Source: Mycobacterium lepraemurium
GTDB lineage: Bacteria > Actinomycetota > Actinomycetes > Mycobacteriales > Mycobacteriaceae
DNA length: 64,000 bases
Direction: 5' to 3'
Assembly: GCA_002291465.1 (NCBI GenBank)
Contig: CP021238.1
Location: 3,986,524 to 4,050,523 of the forward strand
In this document: piece after piece, positions 20,588-29,302 of the stretch
Position numbering within the stretch: position 1 is the stretch's first letter
Layout of the letters: every line of letters begins with the position of its first letter
Made by a program: the position numbers and the translations under genes
The notes under the pieces: model-generated
The model's database searches: none
Told to the model about the DNA's origin: nothing
What the model saw: the letters and a program-made list of their open reading frames with translations, nothing else

Positions 20588-20749
20588 GGTACTAGCGGTG
20601 GGCCCGGTACTAGCGGTGGGCCCGGTACTAGCGGTGGGCCCGGTACTAGCGGTGGGCCCGGTACTAGCGGTGGGCCCGGTACTAGCGGTGGGCCCGGTAC
20701 TAGCGGTGGGCCCGGTACTAGCGGTGGGCCCGGTACTAGTGGTGGCCGA
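20588..20749. repeat. Nine tandem 18-bp units (VNTR-like)
   Basis: The unit GGTACTAGCGGTGGGCCC is repeated head to tail; GGTACTAG occurs nine times at exact 18-base intervals from 20588 to 20732. The last unit differs slightly (GGTACTAGTGGTGGCC). The array lies immediately downstream of the stop codon of the DUF7159-like gene on the minus strand; that stop is itself formed by the CTA of the last unit. There are no spacers, so it is not a CRISPR array. It is a candidate strain-typing locus. Confidence 0.95.
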
Positions 20750-22010
20750 AGCCGCCGTGCCCGCCGCCGCCCGGGAAGCCGGGGAACCCACCGCCGCCGT
20801 GGCCGAGCGGTCCGCCGAATCCGGGACCACCCAGGCCGGGGATCGGCACCGGGATGGGCGCGACCGCCGGCGGCGGGGGTGGCGGGGCCGCCGGAGCCGG
20901 CGCGGGCGCCTCCGGGACAGGCACGGGCGCCACCTGAACCGGGGCCGGGGCCGGAGCCGCCGGCGCGGGCCGGGTGGGTGCGACGACGACGTTCTGGTTC
21001 GGGCTGGGCCGCACGTTGGCCGTCGGCCGGATGGCGATCGCCAGCGACACCACCAGGGCCACCACGCCGATGACGAAGATCGCCGCCACCGCGCTGCCCA
21101 CCAGTTTGAACGAGCTGCGGTCCGCGTAGTCGGCGTCGACCAGCTCGGTGGCCGCGGCCTGAGTGCCGGTGAAGAACTCGTCCGGGTCGTCGGGGACCGC
21201 GCTGTAGGCCAGGCCGTCGGCGCCGGCGTCGGCGGGGGTCTCGAAGTAGCCGGGCGCCACCGCGAGCGGATTGATGGCACCGGTGCCCGGGCCCTGCGCG
21301 TAGGCCAGCGCCGCGGTGGACGACGCGAACAGCGGAGCGTGCGCCGAGGCCAGGGCCGCGCCACGGGCCAGCGCGGTGTCCGGCTCCTCGGGCGCGGTCA
21401 GCGGAAGCGTGGTCGCCGCCTCTAGTGCGGGCTTGATCAGCGGGATGTCGATGCCCGAGCCGACGACGAACACGGCGTCGGGGCGGGTCTCCAGGTTCTC
21501 GGCGTTGGAGACCATCGAGGCCAGCTCAGCCACCGCCGCCTCGTCGTCTTCGGGGAGGGGCTGGCGCCGGACGTCGGTGATGGAGCCGTCCGCGCTGTCG
21601 ACGACCGCCAGCGTCGCGGTGTCGGGCTCGATGTACAGCAGCGCGGTGTGCGCGTAGTTGGTCCGGTGGCCGACGGCTTGGGCCAGCGCGGCCAAGGCCA
21701 GGAAGGCCGAGACCAGCATCACATTTTCGACCTTGTTGGCGGCCAGCTTGTCGCGCAGCGCGGCGGCCTCGACCGGGTCGGTGAACGTCACGCCGGTCGA
21801 GGCGAGCTGGTAGCCGCCCTCGTCCGCCCCCTGCCGCGTTCCCAGGATCGCCGAAAGCACCTGGTCGGAGGCGGTGACAGTTGCTGCATTTTCGCTTGTG
21901 GCGACGTCGAAGTTGTCTTCGTCGACGGTGGCGCCATCGCCGTTCTCACCTTCGACCAGCACCATTCGGACTGCCGTCGGCGCCATCGACACGCCCAGTA
22001 CGGTGTCCAA
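20736..22010 (-). CDS. DUF7159-like membrane protein with Pro/Gly-rich tail
   Basis: This 424-residue protein starts MDTVLGVSMAPTAVRMVLVE, the hallmark N-terminus of this mycobacterial family. A cytosolic domain has ALLYIEPDTATLAVVDSADG and FVVGSGIDIPLIKPALEAAT then ALARGAALAS, spaced like the phosphate-2 and adenosine motifs of actin/Hsp70-fold ATPases. One membrane helix (about residues 275-300) leads to a Pro/Ala- then Gly/His-rich external tail ending GGFGHH. It is the only undamaged member of four consecutive paralogs. The function is unknown. The actin-fold reading is my inference from motif order. Confidence 0.75.
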   Translation of the reverse strand: MDTVLGVSMAPTAVRMVLVEGENGDGATVDEDNFDVATSENAATVTASDQVLSAILGTRQGADEGGYQLASTGVTFTDPVEAAALRDKLAANKVENVMLVSAFLALAALAQAVGHRTNYAHTALLYIEPDTATLAVVDSADGSITDVRRQPLPEDDEAAVAELASMVSNAENLETRPDAVFVVGSGIDIPLIKPALEAATTLPLTAPEEPDTALARGAALASAHAPLFASSTAALAYAQGPGTGAINPLAVAPGYFETPADAGADGLAYSAVPDDPDEFFTGTQAAATELVDADYADRSSFKLVGSAVAAIFVIGVVALVVSLAIAIRPTANVRPSPNQNVVVAPTRPAPAAPAPAPVQVAPVPVPEAPAPAPAAPPPPPPAVAPIPVPIPGLGGPGFGGPLGHGGGGFPGFPGGGGHGGFGHH

Positions 22011-22175
22011 AGCTCCTCCAATAGTCGGTTGCTAGTCCTTCGCGGTGAGGGCGTGCTCGGCGCACGACATGATGGCGCAAGACATCGCTGAGTCCCCACC
22101 CGATATTCCCCTAATGCCCCGATTTTACGCGCCATCGACGGCCGGAGGGGGCCGGCACCGGTCCGCGGGGCCGGT

Positions 22176-22954
22176 CTAGGGGACCGGGACTCCCGGGCCC
22201 AGGTGGCGATGCAGCCAGTCGTCCCAGTGTTCGTGGTCGCCGGAGTGCGGCGAGGGGGCCGGAGACACCGGAGCCCGGGGCGGGGGTGCCGCCGGCGGCG
22301 CGGTCACGGTCGATGAGAGGTGCGTCGGCGCCATCTCGACCGTCCGCGGCGCGCCCAACCGCGCGTTGGCCGCGGCCAGCGAGGCACCCCGGGCCAGGGC
22401 CATCTCCGGTTCCTCGGGCGTCGTCACCGATAACGACGTCGCGGCCTCGAGGGTGGGCTCGATCGCCGGGATGTCCACATCCGACCCGACCAAAAAGAGC
22501 CCGTCGGGTCGCGATCGCATCGATTCGGCACCCGACACCTTTGCGGTGAGCTTTGCCAGCGCGGCGTCGTCATGGCCCGGCAGCGGGTGGCGGTGCACGT
22601 CGGTGACCGTCCCGTTGCGGGTGTCGACGACGGCCAGGGTCGCGCTGGTCGGCTCGACGAGCAGGAGTGCGGTGCGGGCCCAGTTGGTGGCGCTGCCCAT
22701 GGCCTGGGCCAGGGTCTCGGCGGCCATGACCGCCGAGACCAGCATCACGTTCTCGATCTTGCGGGCCGCCAACGCGTCGCGGAGTGCGGCAGCCGGGATG
22801 GCCGCGACGACGTGGTTGGCGCGGCCGCGGGGGTTGCGTCGGCGGCGACGTCGAAGCCATCCTGATCGACGGTCAGCCCGCCGGCCGATTCACCTTCGAC
22901 GAGCACCATGCGGACTGTCTCAGGCGCCATCGACACGCCGAGTACGACGTCCAC
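22176..22954 (-). pseudogene. DUF7159-like paralog, internally deleted and frameshifted
   Basis: The N-terminus (MDVVLGVSMAPETVRMVLVE) lies in one frame from 22954. Near 22800 the sequence moves to another frame (AARKIENVMLVSAVMAAETL). Compared with the intact neighbour, about 20-25 codons of the loop before ALRDALAARK are missing. The rest keeps ALLLVEPTSATLAVVDTRNG and FLVGSDVDIPAIEPTLEAAT. It stops without a membrane helix, ending LHRHLGPGVPVP. It lies about 165 bases upstream of the intact paralog on the same strand. Confidence 0.7.
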
Positions 22955-23124
22955 CGCTCCTCCAAATCGTCCGAAAGTCGGTTGCTGTGCCGGGTGGCTG
23001 CGTAGCCGCGTCGGGCTCGCGATTTGAGGGTCAGTCGGGCTTGCTGAGAGTTCTGGCCGCGGCCATACCCTAGTCCGCCACCCTAGCGCGCCGGGTCAGA
23101 CACGCAGGCCAGCCGGAATCCGCG

Positions 23125-24497
23125 CTACCGGTGGCCGTGCCCGCCGCCGAACCCGTGGCCCCCGCCGAACGGGTCGTGACCGCCGAACGGGCCGTGACCG
23201 CCGAACGGGCCGTGACCGCCGAAGGGGCCGTGACCGGGCGCGGGTGGGCGGGCGAGCGGCACGCGCGGCGGCGGAACGAACACCGGCGGCGGCAGGACGG
23301 GAACGGGGACGGCGATGGGCGGCGGGGCCGGGGGCGGTGGTGCGATCGGGTGCGGCGCGGCCAGCGGCCGCGGCGGCGTGATCTTCGGCTGCGCCTGGAC
23401 CGGCGGCGCGGGCGGGGACGGCGCCGGAGCGGGGGCGATGATGTTCTCGGTGGGGCTGGGCCGCAACGCGGCGGTGGGCCGGATGCTGATCGCCAGGGCA
23501 ATCTCCAGCGCCACCACGGCGGCGATGAAAATCACCGCCAGGGTGCTGCTGACCAGCAGCAGCGACTTGCGCCGCCGGGCGCGTTCATCGAGGTCGATCA
23601 ATGTCTTGGCCTCGGCGTCATCGTCGGGAACCGCGCTGTAGGCGACGTTGACCTTGCCCTTGCCGGCATCGGCAGCCTGCGCCGCGATGCGGCTGTGGTA
23701 CTCGGGCTGATAGCCGGGCAGCAGGCCGAGAGACTGCCCGGCCAGGGCGAGCGTGTCGACCTCTCCGGTGCCGGGATCCAGCGCGTAAGCCAGCGCGGCG
23801 GTGGACGACGCGAACAGCGGCGCGTTCGACGACGCCAGTGCGGCGCCCCTAGCCAGGGCCATCTCCGGCTCGTCCGGCACCGACAGCTCCAGCGACGTCG
23901 CGGCTTCCAGCGCCGGCTTGATCAGCGGGACGTCGACGCCGGAGCCGACCAGGACCAGGCCCTCCGGACGGGTTGGCAGGGACTCGGCGCTGGCGGCCAT
24001 GTCGACGAGTTCGGCCACCGCCTGGTCCCCGTCCTCCGGCAGGGGCCGACAGCGGACCTCCGAGACCGAACCGTCGGCGGTGTCGACCACCGCCATCGTC
24101 GCGCTGTAGGGCTCGACGAACAGCATCGCGGTCCGCGCGTAGTGGTGGCGTCGCCGAAGGCCTGGATCAGTGCTGCGGCGGCCATGAAGGCCGAGACCAG
24201 CATGACGTTTTCCACCTTGTGCGCGATCAAGACGTCGCGCAGCATGGCCGCCTCGACGTGATCGGTCCAGGTAACGCCGGTCGAGGCGAGCTGGTAGCCG
24301 CTGTCGGCGGCACCCTCCCGGGTGCCGAGGATCGCCGAGATGACCTGGTCGGGGGCGGTGCCGGGGAGGGCGGTTCGTCGGGTGTCAACGTCGAAGTCGT
24401 CCTCGTCGACGGTGACGCCGTCGGCGCTTTCGGCTTCGGCCAGGACCATGCGCACCTTGGTCGGCGTCATCACGACGCCAAGCACGATGCCCGCCAC
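23125..24497 (-). pseudogene. DUF7159-like paralog, single-base frameshift
   Basis: It begins at GTG 24497 (VAGIVLGVVMTPTKVRMVLA) and reads through ILGTREGAADSGYQLASTGV and VENVMLVSAFMAAAALIQAF. A one-base loss near 24140 (GACGCCACCACTAC where one more C is expected) shifts the frame just before YARTAMLFVEPYSATMAVVD. The remainder is well preserved: an adenosine-like motif, a membrane helix (LLLVSSTLAVIFIAAVVALE) and a Pro-rich tail with four HxPFGG hexapeptides. The single lesion makes this a recent pseudogene, or possibly a sequencing error. Confidence 0.75.
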
Positions 24498-24741
24498 TGC
24501 TTCTAGCCCCCTGGCCCATTTGCTGCGCCGCCCGACACGCCCCCGGGCAGCATCCCTATTGCGCGTTCGCCACGAATTTCCCCGCCGCAGCTGAGTCCGG
24601 CTCACAACCCAAGCCATTTGCTGGGCTGATAAAATCCTGGTGGACGAGGCAGCGTCTTTTCGCCAGCCTCAATACCGCAACCCTACTCGTGTGATCTCGA
24701 CCGGCGTCGTGGCGCGGGTCGACGGAGTGGTCGGCGCGGGG

Positions 24742-25487
24742 CTATTTGTGCCCGCCACCCGATCCACCGGTGCCGCCCGGGCCACCGGAACCCGCGGTGC
24801 CGCCCGAGCCACCGGCGCCGAGGGTGGGAACGTGACCGCCGCCCGAGCCACCCGAACCACCGGCACCGGGGGTGGGCGCGTGACCACCGCCGTAGTTGCG
24901 TAGTTGCCGGGGCCGTCCGGCTTGGGCGGCGTGCCTTCGCCGGGCGGGGTCTGGTGCTGCGGCGGTGACTGCGGAACAGTGCCGCCGACCTGCGGAGGCG
25001 ACGGCGGCTGCGGGACGCGCACCGGCGGTTGCACCGGTTGCGGAACCGACAGCCGCGGCGGCGCCAGCAGCTGCGGCGGGCTCACCGGATCGGGCACGGG
25101 ATGCGGACCGGCACCGGAACCGGGACCGGCGGGACCACCACCGGAACCGGCACCACCGGCGGGGCCGCGGGGATCGGCGGCGCCTCCGGAAGCGGCGGCG
25201 CAGCCGGCGGCAGGGCGGCCGGCAAAGGCGCGGCGACCGGCAGGCTCAACGGCTTGGGCACCGCCACCGGCTCGGGCACGCTGATCTTGGGCTGCGGTGC
25301 CGCCTGCACCGGCGGCGGTGCCGGCGCCTGCTCGGTGGGAACGATCAGATGTTGATTCGGGGTAGGTTGCAACGCCACGGTTCCGGTGGTGCGGATGCCG
25401 ATCGCCAGCGCGATCTCCAGCGCCAGCACCGTGCTGATGCCAACCACCACCAGCCCGCTGCCCACCAACAGGACCGGCCGTCGACGC
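24742..25487 (-). pseudogene. DUF7159-like paralog remnant: C-terminal membrane helix and tail only
   Basis: Only the last part of a fourth paralog is present. It has a membrane helix (LVVVGISTVLALEIALAIGI), a Pro/Val-rich tail, then, after frame changes, a Gly-rich end (YGGGHAPTPGAGGSGGSGGG) stopping at 24742. A frameshift near 25090 and an 8-base tandem duplication at 24891-24906 scramble the tail. Upstream of about 25487 the gene is replaced by an unrelated plus-strand APH-like fragment, so its cytosolic domain has been lost at a rearrangement junction. Confidence 0.7.
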
Positions 25488-25914
25488 GGCTCACTACCAG
25501 TTCGCCAATGTGATGTTCGCGGACGGCGAGCCGGCGCGCCTGGCCGCCATCGTGGACTGGGAGATGACGACCGTCGGGGATCCGCTGCTCGATTTGGCGT
25601 GGTGCCTGCTGGGCTACGACGGTGAAAACCCGCGGGAGGACGGGTTTTATCTCGACATGCGCGGGATGCCTTCGCGCAGCGAGCTGTTGGAGCACTACGA
25701 ATCCGTCAGCGGCCTGTCCACCGAGAACATCGACTACTACCTGGTGCTGGCAAACTAGAAGCTCGGAATCGTGCTGGAGAAGACATACGCAGCGGGGGTG
25801 CGCGGTGGCTCCCGACACGAAGGAGTCGACCCCAAGATCACCGAGGCGTTCGGGGCGATGATCCCGCAACTGATCGCGGCGGCAGCCGAGCTGGCCCGCA
25901 AGCTGGGAAAATGA
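25488..25914 (+). pseudogene. Aminoglycoside phosphotransferase-like (FadE36-type) C-terminal fragment
   Basis: The fragment begins abruptly inside the catalytic loop (HYQFANVMFADGEPARLAAI) and continues with the DFG-like metal motif IVDWEMTTVGDPLLDLAWCL. An in-frame TAG at 25756-25758 stands where relatives have Trp (LVLAN-stop-KLGIVLEKTYAAG). The frame then runs to TGA 25912-25914. The 5' half is missing at the junction with the truncated DUF7159-like gene. The last codons overlap the start region of the following SDR gene, so both were probably one operon. Confidence 0.75.
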
Positions 25915-25915
25915 A

Positions 25916-26680
25916 ATGGGTTATGCCGAACGGCTTTTCGACCTCACCGATCGGGTGGTCCTGATCACCGGCGGCAGCCGCGGACTGGGACACGAGATGG
26001 CGTTCGGCGCGGCCCGCTGCGGCGCGGACGTGGTGATCTCCAGCCGCAACCTGGACAACTGCGTCGCCACCGCGCAACAGATCGAGCACGAGACGGGGCG
26101 GCGCGCCATGGCGTATCAGGTGCACGTCGGGCGCTGGGACCAGCTCGACGGGCTGGTCGAGGCCAGCTACGAACGGTTCGGCCAAATCGACACGCTGATC
26201 AACAACGCGGGTATGTCGCCGTTGTACGACAAGCTGACCGACGTCACCGAGAAGCTGTTCGACGCCGTGGTCAACCTCAACCTCAAGGGCCCGTTCCGGT
26301 TGTTGGCGTTGGTCGGTGAGCGCATGGTGGCGGCCCGCCGCGGATCAATCATCAACGTGAGCACCTCCGGGTCGCTGCGGCCGACGCCGGACATCGTCCC
26401 CTACGCCGCGTCCAAGGCCGGGCTCAATGCCCTGACCGAAGCGCTGGCCAAGGCGTTCGGACCGGCGGTGCGGGTCAACACCCTGATGGCCGGGCCGTTT
26501 CTGACCGACGTGAGCAAGGCCTGGAATCTGGAAGCGGCGCAAGAGAATCCGTTCCGCCATCTCGCGCTGCAGCGCGCCGGGGATCCGCTTGAAATCGTCG
26601 GCGCCGCACTGTTTTTGGCCTCCGATGCGTCCAGCTTCACCACCAGCTCGATCCTGCGGGCCGACGGTGGAATCCCCTGA
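25916..26680 (+). CDS. Short-chain dehydrogenase/reductase
   Basis: This 254-residue classical SDR has the cofactor motif TGGSRGLG near residue 19, NNAG (about 97-100), the Ser of INVSTSGS and the YAASK catalytic pair. It ends in a membrane-independent GGIP C-terminus. The ATG at 25916 directly follows the stop of the APH-like remnant. Together with APH-like proteins such SDRs usually belong to lipid or acyl-CoA catabolic clusters; the substrate cannot be read from sequence. It is intact although its upstream partner is dead. Confidence 0.85.
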   Translation: MGYAERLFDLTDRVVLITGGSRGLGHEMAFGAARCGADVVISSRNLDNCVATAQQIEHETGRRAMAYQVHVGRWDQLDGLVEASYERFGQIDTLINNAGMSPLYDKLTDVTEKLFDAVVNLNLKGPFRLLALVGERMVAARRGSIINVSTSGSLRPTPDIVPYAASKAGLNALTEALAKAFGPAVRVNTLMAGPFLTDVSKAWNLEAAQENPFRHLALQRAGDPLEIVGAALFLASDASSFTTSSILRADGGIP

Positions 26681-26744
26681 TCCCGATGAGGAGCGATTGA
26701 GATATCCTGGGCTTTTTCTACCGAGCCGGAATTCGAGGCCGCCT

Positions 26745-27424
26745 CGCCCATGGACGCGGCCTGGCCGAGCCCACAGCCCACATGGTCGCGGGGCCCGCGC
26801 GGCAGCAGCGTCCCGTACATGTAGGTGGCGCGGCGCAGCATCACCGGGCCGACGTAGACGTTCTCCTGCACCGCATGTTCGACGAAGCCTTCCGGCGCCA
26901 GCACCGCCACCCGGCCGGCATCGACGTCGGCTTGGGTGGTGGCGCCCAGGACGCCGCCGAAATGGTCGACGTGGCTGTGGGTGGAGATCACCGCGACCAC
27001 GGGCCGGTCGGCCGCCGCGATGCGCGGTACAGCGTCAGCGCCGCCGCGGCCACCTCGGTGGACACCAGCGGATCGATGACGATGATGCCGGTGTCGGTTT
27101 CCACGAACGTAACGTGACGTTGGAGATGTCAAGGCCGCGAACCTGATAGATGCCCGGAACCACTTCGTAGAGGCCGTGTTTGGCGGCCAGCGTGGACTGC
27201 CGCCACAGGCTGGGATGCACCGACGTGGGCGCGGGCCCGTCCAAGAAGGCGTAGGCGTCGTTGTCGAACACCACGCGGCCGTCGGCGCCCCGCACCACGC
27301 ACGGCGACAACGCGGCGATGAATCCACGATCGGCGTCGCGGAAATCCGCGTCGTCTGAAAACGGCAGCACGCATGCGTGATGGGCCACCTCGATGACCGG
27401 GCTGGGAGGTTTGTGGTCCATCAC
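26745..27424 (-). pseudogene. Metallo-beta-lactamase-fold alkylsulfatase (Rv3762c-type), truncated and frameshifted
   Basis: From ATG 27424 the sequence reads MMDHKPPSPVIEVAHHACVL and continues through GLYEVVPGIYQVRGLDISNV. It then shifts frame near 27115 (FVETDTGIIVIDPLVSTEVA in the next frame) and again near 27030. The zinc-binding motif THSHVDHFGG, typical of SdsA1-like alkylsulfatases, follows. After TLLPRGPRDHVGCGLG homology stops near 26745. Intact relatives are over 600 residues, so most of the C-terminus is gone. The gene is inactive. Confidence 0.75.
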
Positions 27425-27474
27425 AACAACCTTGCCACCAACGCGGCCTTAACCGAATCGAAACAATTTCGCCG

Positions 27475-27620
27475 AACCTCTTGTTCCAGCCCTCGTAGCG
27501 CAGCGCCATCGACACCATTTCGGCCAGCACGGCTTCGTCGTCGACGACGAGGACATTGATCGGGTTGCCGTCGGCGCGGCACATGACGACCCGCTCGGCT
27601 GAGGCTCGCGGCTGGCTCAC
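27475..27620 (-). pseudogene. tcrX: Response regulator TcrX, N-terminal stub
   Basis: About 46 codons of a receiver domain are present: NPINVLVVDDEAVLAEMVSM, with the acidic pair DD of the phosphorylation pocket, then ALRYEGWN. Immediately after this the frame becomes unrelated. It resembles the start of M. tuberculosis TcrX (Rv3765c) as I recall it. The sensor kinase tcrY and the lipoprotein gene lpqH, which in M. tuberculosis sit between tcrX and the alkylsulfatase gene, are absent here, so a deletion joins the two remnants within 27425-27475. Confidence 0.65.
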
Positions 27621-27694
27621 ATCTCCCAGTATCCGTCGCCGGCTGAGCCGAGGCTATGCCCTACCTTTGCGTGGCCTGTGAAACGGCCGGCCGG

Positions 27695-27850
27695 TCAGTA
27701 CCAGTAGCGCCGGCCGGCGACCGGGCGACCGATCGAGCCCAGGATCCACAGCACCGCGCCGATCACCAGCAGCACGATGCCCAGCGTGGACAGCACGGGC
27801 ACGTGGAAGAAATACCCGAGCACCAGCAGCACAGTTCCTAAGATGACCAT
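27695..27850 (-). CDS. Small two-helix membrane protein (DUF6131-like)
   Basis: This is a 51-residue protein from ATG 27850, preceded by a GAAGGAA ribosome-binding site. It consists of two hydrophobic helices (ILGTVLLVLGYFFHV and LGIVLLVIGAVLWILGSI) and a conserved C-terminal GRPVAGRRYWY. The latter pattern identifies the DUF6131 family of actinobacterial membrane peptides of unknown function. It lies 21 bases downstream of the next small membrane protein gene and probably shares its SigF-like promoter, which suggests a role in general stress. That role is inference. Confidence 0.75.
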   Translation of the reverse strand: MVILGTVLLVLGYFFHVPVLSTLGIVLLVIGAVLWILGSIGRPVAGRRYWY

Positions 27851-27871
27851 TTCGATTCCTTCGGGTCGCAG

Positions 27872-28099
27872 TTAGATGTTGATCGATTGCATCGAACTTG
27901 GTTGCGGCAGATGGCAATCCGTAACTTTCGGGTTGACGCCGAAGTAATTCAACGGTCCGGCGATCACGGTCACCGCAACCGTGCCCGCCGACTCGCATGT
28001 CATTTGGCCGTTTTTGAAGTAATCACGCTGCCACGCCGTGAAAACTTCGATCAGCAACCACACCAACGCGACTGTTCCGATGATCCCGCTGCCACGCAT
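27872..28099 (-). CDS. Small secreted or membrane protein, stress-type operon
   Basis: This is a 75-residue protein. ATG 28099 was chosen, with GGAGG five bases upstream; a longer in-frame version to 28141 is unlikely. One N-terminal hydrophobic helix (GSGIIGTVALVWLLIEVFTA) is followed by a short polar domain with two Cys (MTCESAG and TDCHLPQ) that could form a disulfide outside the membrane. It is the first gene after a SigF-like promoter and precedes the DUF6131-like gene. I do not recognise a function. Confidence 0.65.
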   Translation of the reverse strand: MRGSGIIGTVALVWLLIEVFTAWQRDYFKNGQMTCESAGTVAVTVIAGPLNYFGVNPKVTDCHLPQPSSMQSINI

Positions 28100-28147
28100 C
28101 GTGACCTCCAAGGTGGTCGAGAAGAAGATTTCTCGTGACAACTGAAA

Positions 28148-28172
28148 TTACCCGTTGAACCCATGTTTAAAC
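28148..28172 (-). promoter_or_regulatory. SigF-type promoter
   Basis: The minus strand has GTTT (28172-28169), a 15-base spacer and GGGTAA (28153-28148). This fits the mycobacterial SigF consensus GTTT-N15/17-GGGTA. It sits about 50 bases upstream of the first small membrane protein gene, an appropriate distance for a short leader. Confidence 0.55.
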
Positions 28173-28267
28173 ATGCATTTGGTTATGCCCGGGACCGCCG
28201 CTGAATTCGGGCGGCCCGCGCCGGGTCCGTGAAATTAACGGCGCCGCTTACGATGTCGGCGTTCGAC

Positions 28268-29212
28268 TCAGCCCACCCGCCGCTGCGCCGAGACGTACAG
28301 GGTGGGCGGCATCGACTCCTCAGCGCCCTGCGGAACGCTTCGGCCGTAGCGGGCCATCAACTCCGCGAACGTCGCCGTCTCGACGTCCCACCCGCGCTCG
28401 CGCAGCCAGCAATCGACCGACGTGCGCTCCTCGGGATACCACAGGTCGTCGAAGTCGGTGATCTCGGCGTCGACCAGTTTGGCCGCCGCGGCGCGCATCC
28501 GCCGCATGTCCTCGCGCTGGCGGGCCAGCCGGTCGGGATCGGTGAATCCCGAGTCGGGCACATTGGACGCCAGCCGGCTGCCCGGCACGCTCAGCGCATC
28601 GATCCGCTCGAACAGCAGGTCCTGGGCCTGCGCCGGCAGGTAACGAACCAGCCCTTCGGCCGACCACACCGCCGGCCGCTAGGCGTCAAATCCAGCTTCC
28701 TCCAACGCTTTTGGCCAGTCCTGACGCAGATCGATGGGCACGTTGACCAGTTCCGCTTTGGGCTGGGCGCCGTACTCACGCAACGTGGTCGACTTGAATT
28801 CCAGCACCTTGGGCTGGTCGAGCTCGTAGACGACGGTGCCGACCGGCCACGGCAGCCTCCAGCTACGGGCGTCCAGGCTGGCGGCCAGGATCACCACCTG
28901 CCGCACTCCAGCGTCGGCCGCGGCGAGGAAGAACTCGTCGAAGAACGCGGTCCGGGTGGCCATGAAGTCGATCATCAGCTGCAGCCGGCCGCGCAGGTCC
29001 GGCTCGAGGTCGTCCGCCTTGGTCAGCAGCGCCGGGTCGGCATAGATGCTCCACATCCCCTTGCCAGCGGCCTCGACGAAAATGCGCGCAAACGGGTCGC
29101 TGATGAGCGGGTTTTCGCTTTCGGTCTCCGCCGCGCGGGCGGCGGCCACACCCAGTGCGGTGGCGCCCACGCTTTGGGTGATGTCCCAGGAATCGTTATC
29201 GGTCCGCGGCAT
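28268..29212 (-). pseudogene. S-adenosylmethionine-dependent methyltransferase (Rv3767c-type), nonsense mutation
   Basis: It starts at ATG 29212 (MPRTDNDSWDITQSVGATAL), continues through NPLISDPFARIFVEAAG and the motif GVRQVVILAASLDARSWRL, and reaches EEAGFDA. There a TAG at 28681-28679 interrupts it in frame. The frame goes on as RPAVWSAEGLVRYLPAQAQD to the normal end at 28268. Relatives have a Ser/Lys-rich DPSKP stretch at the stop, so a TCG-to-TAG change is likely. Full length is 314 codons, equal to the family (UPF0677/PpM-like). The truncated product would lack the C-terminal third. Confidence 0.8.
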
Positions 29213-29302
29213 ACCGGCCATTGTTCCAGCCGCTGTCCTAATCTTCTTCCCAGACGGTCGACGGCTTCTTCCCGGACGGTCGACAGGTTGCAAGGGAGTG
29301 CG

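Noticed and set aside
20588..20749. CRISPR array
   Set aside because: Repeats are contiguous 18-bp units without spacers, no cas genes lie nearby, and the unit follows a coding-like period.
25488..25914. Aminoglycoside resistance gene
   Set aside because: The fragment has the APH fold, but this FadE36-like subfamily is associated with lipid metabolism genes and this copy is truncated with an internal stop.
29243..29286. Imperfect 22-bp tandem repeat (CTTCTTCCCAGACGGTCGAC / CTTCTTCCCGGACGGTCGAC) between the methyltransferase remnant and the APH-like gene
   Set aside because: It is real as a sequence duplication but only two copies, with no link to a gene boundary or known signal.
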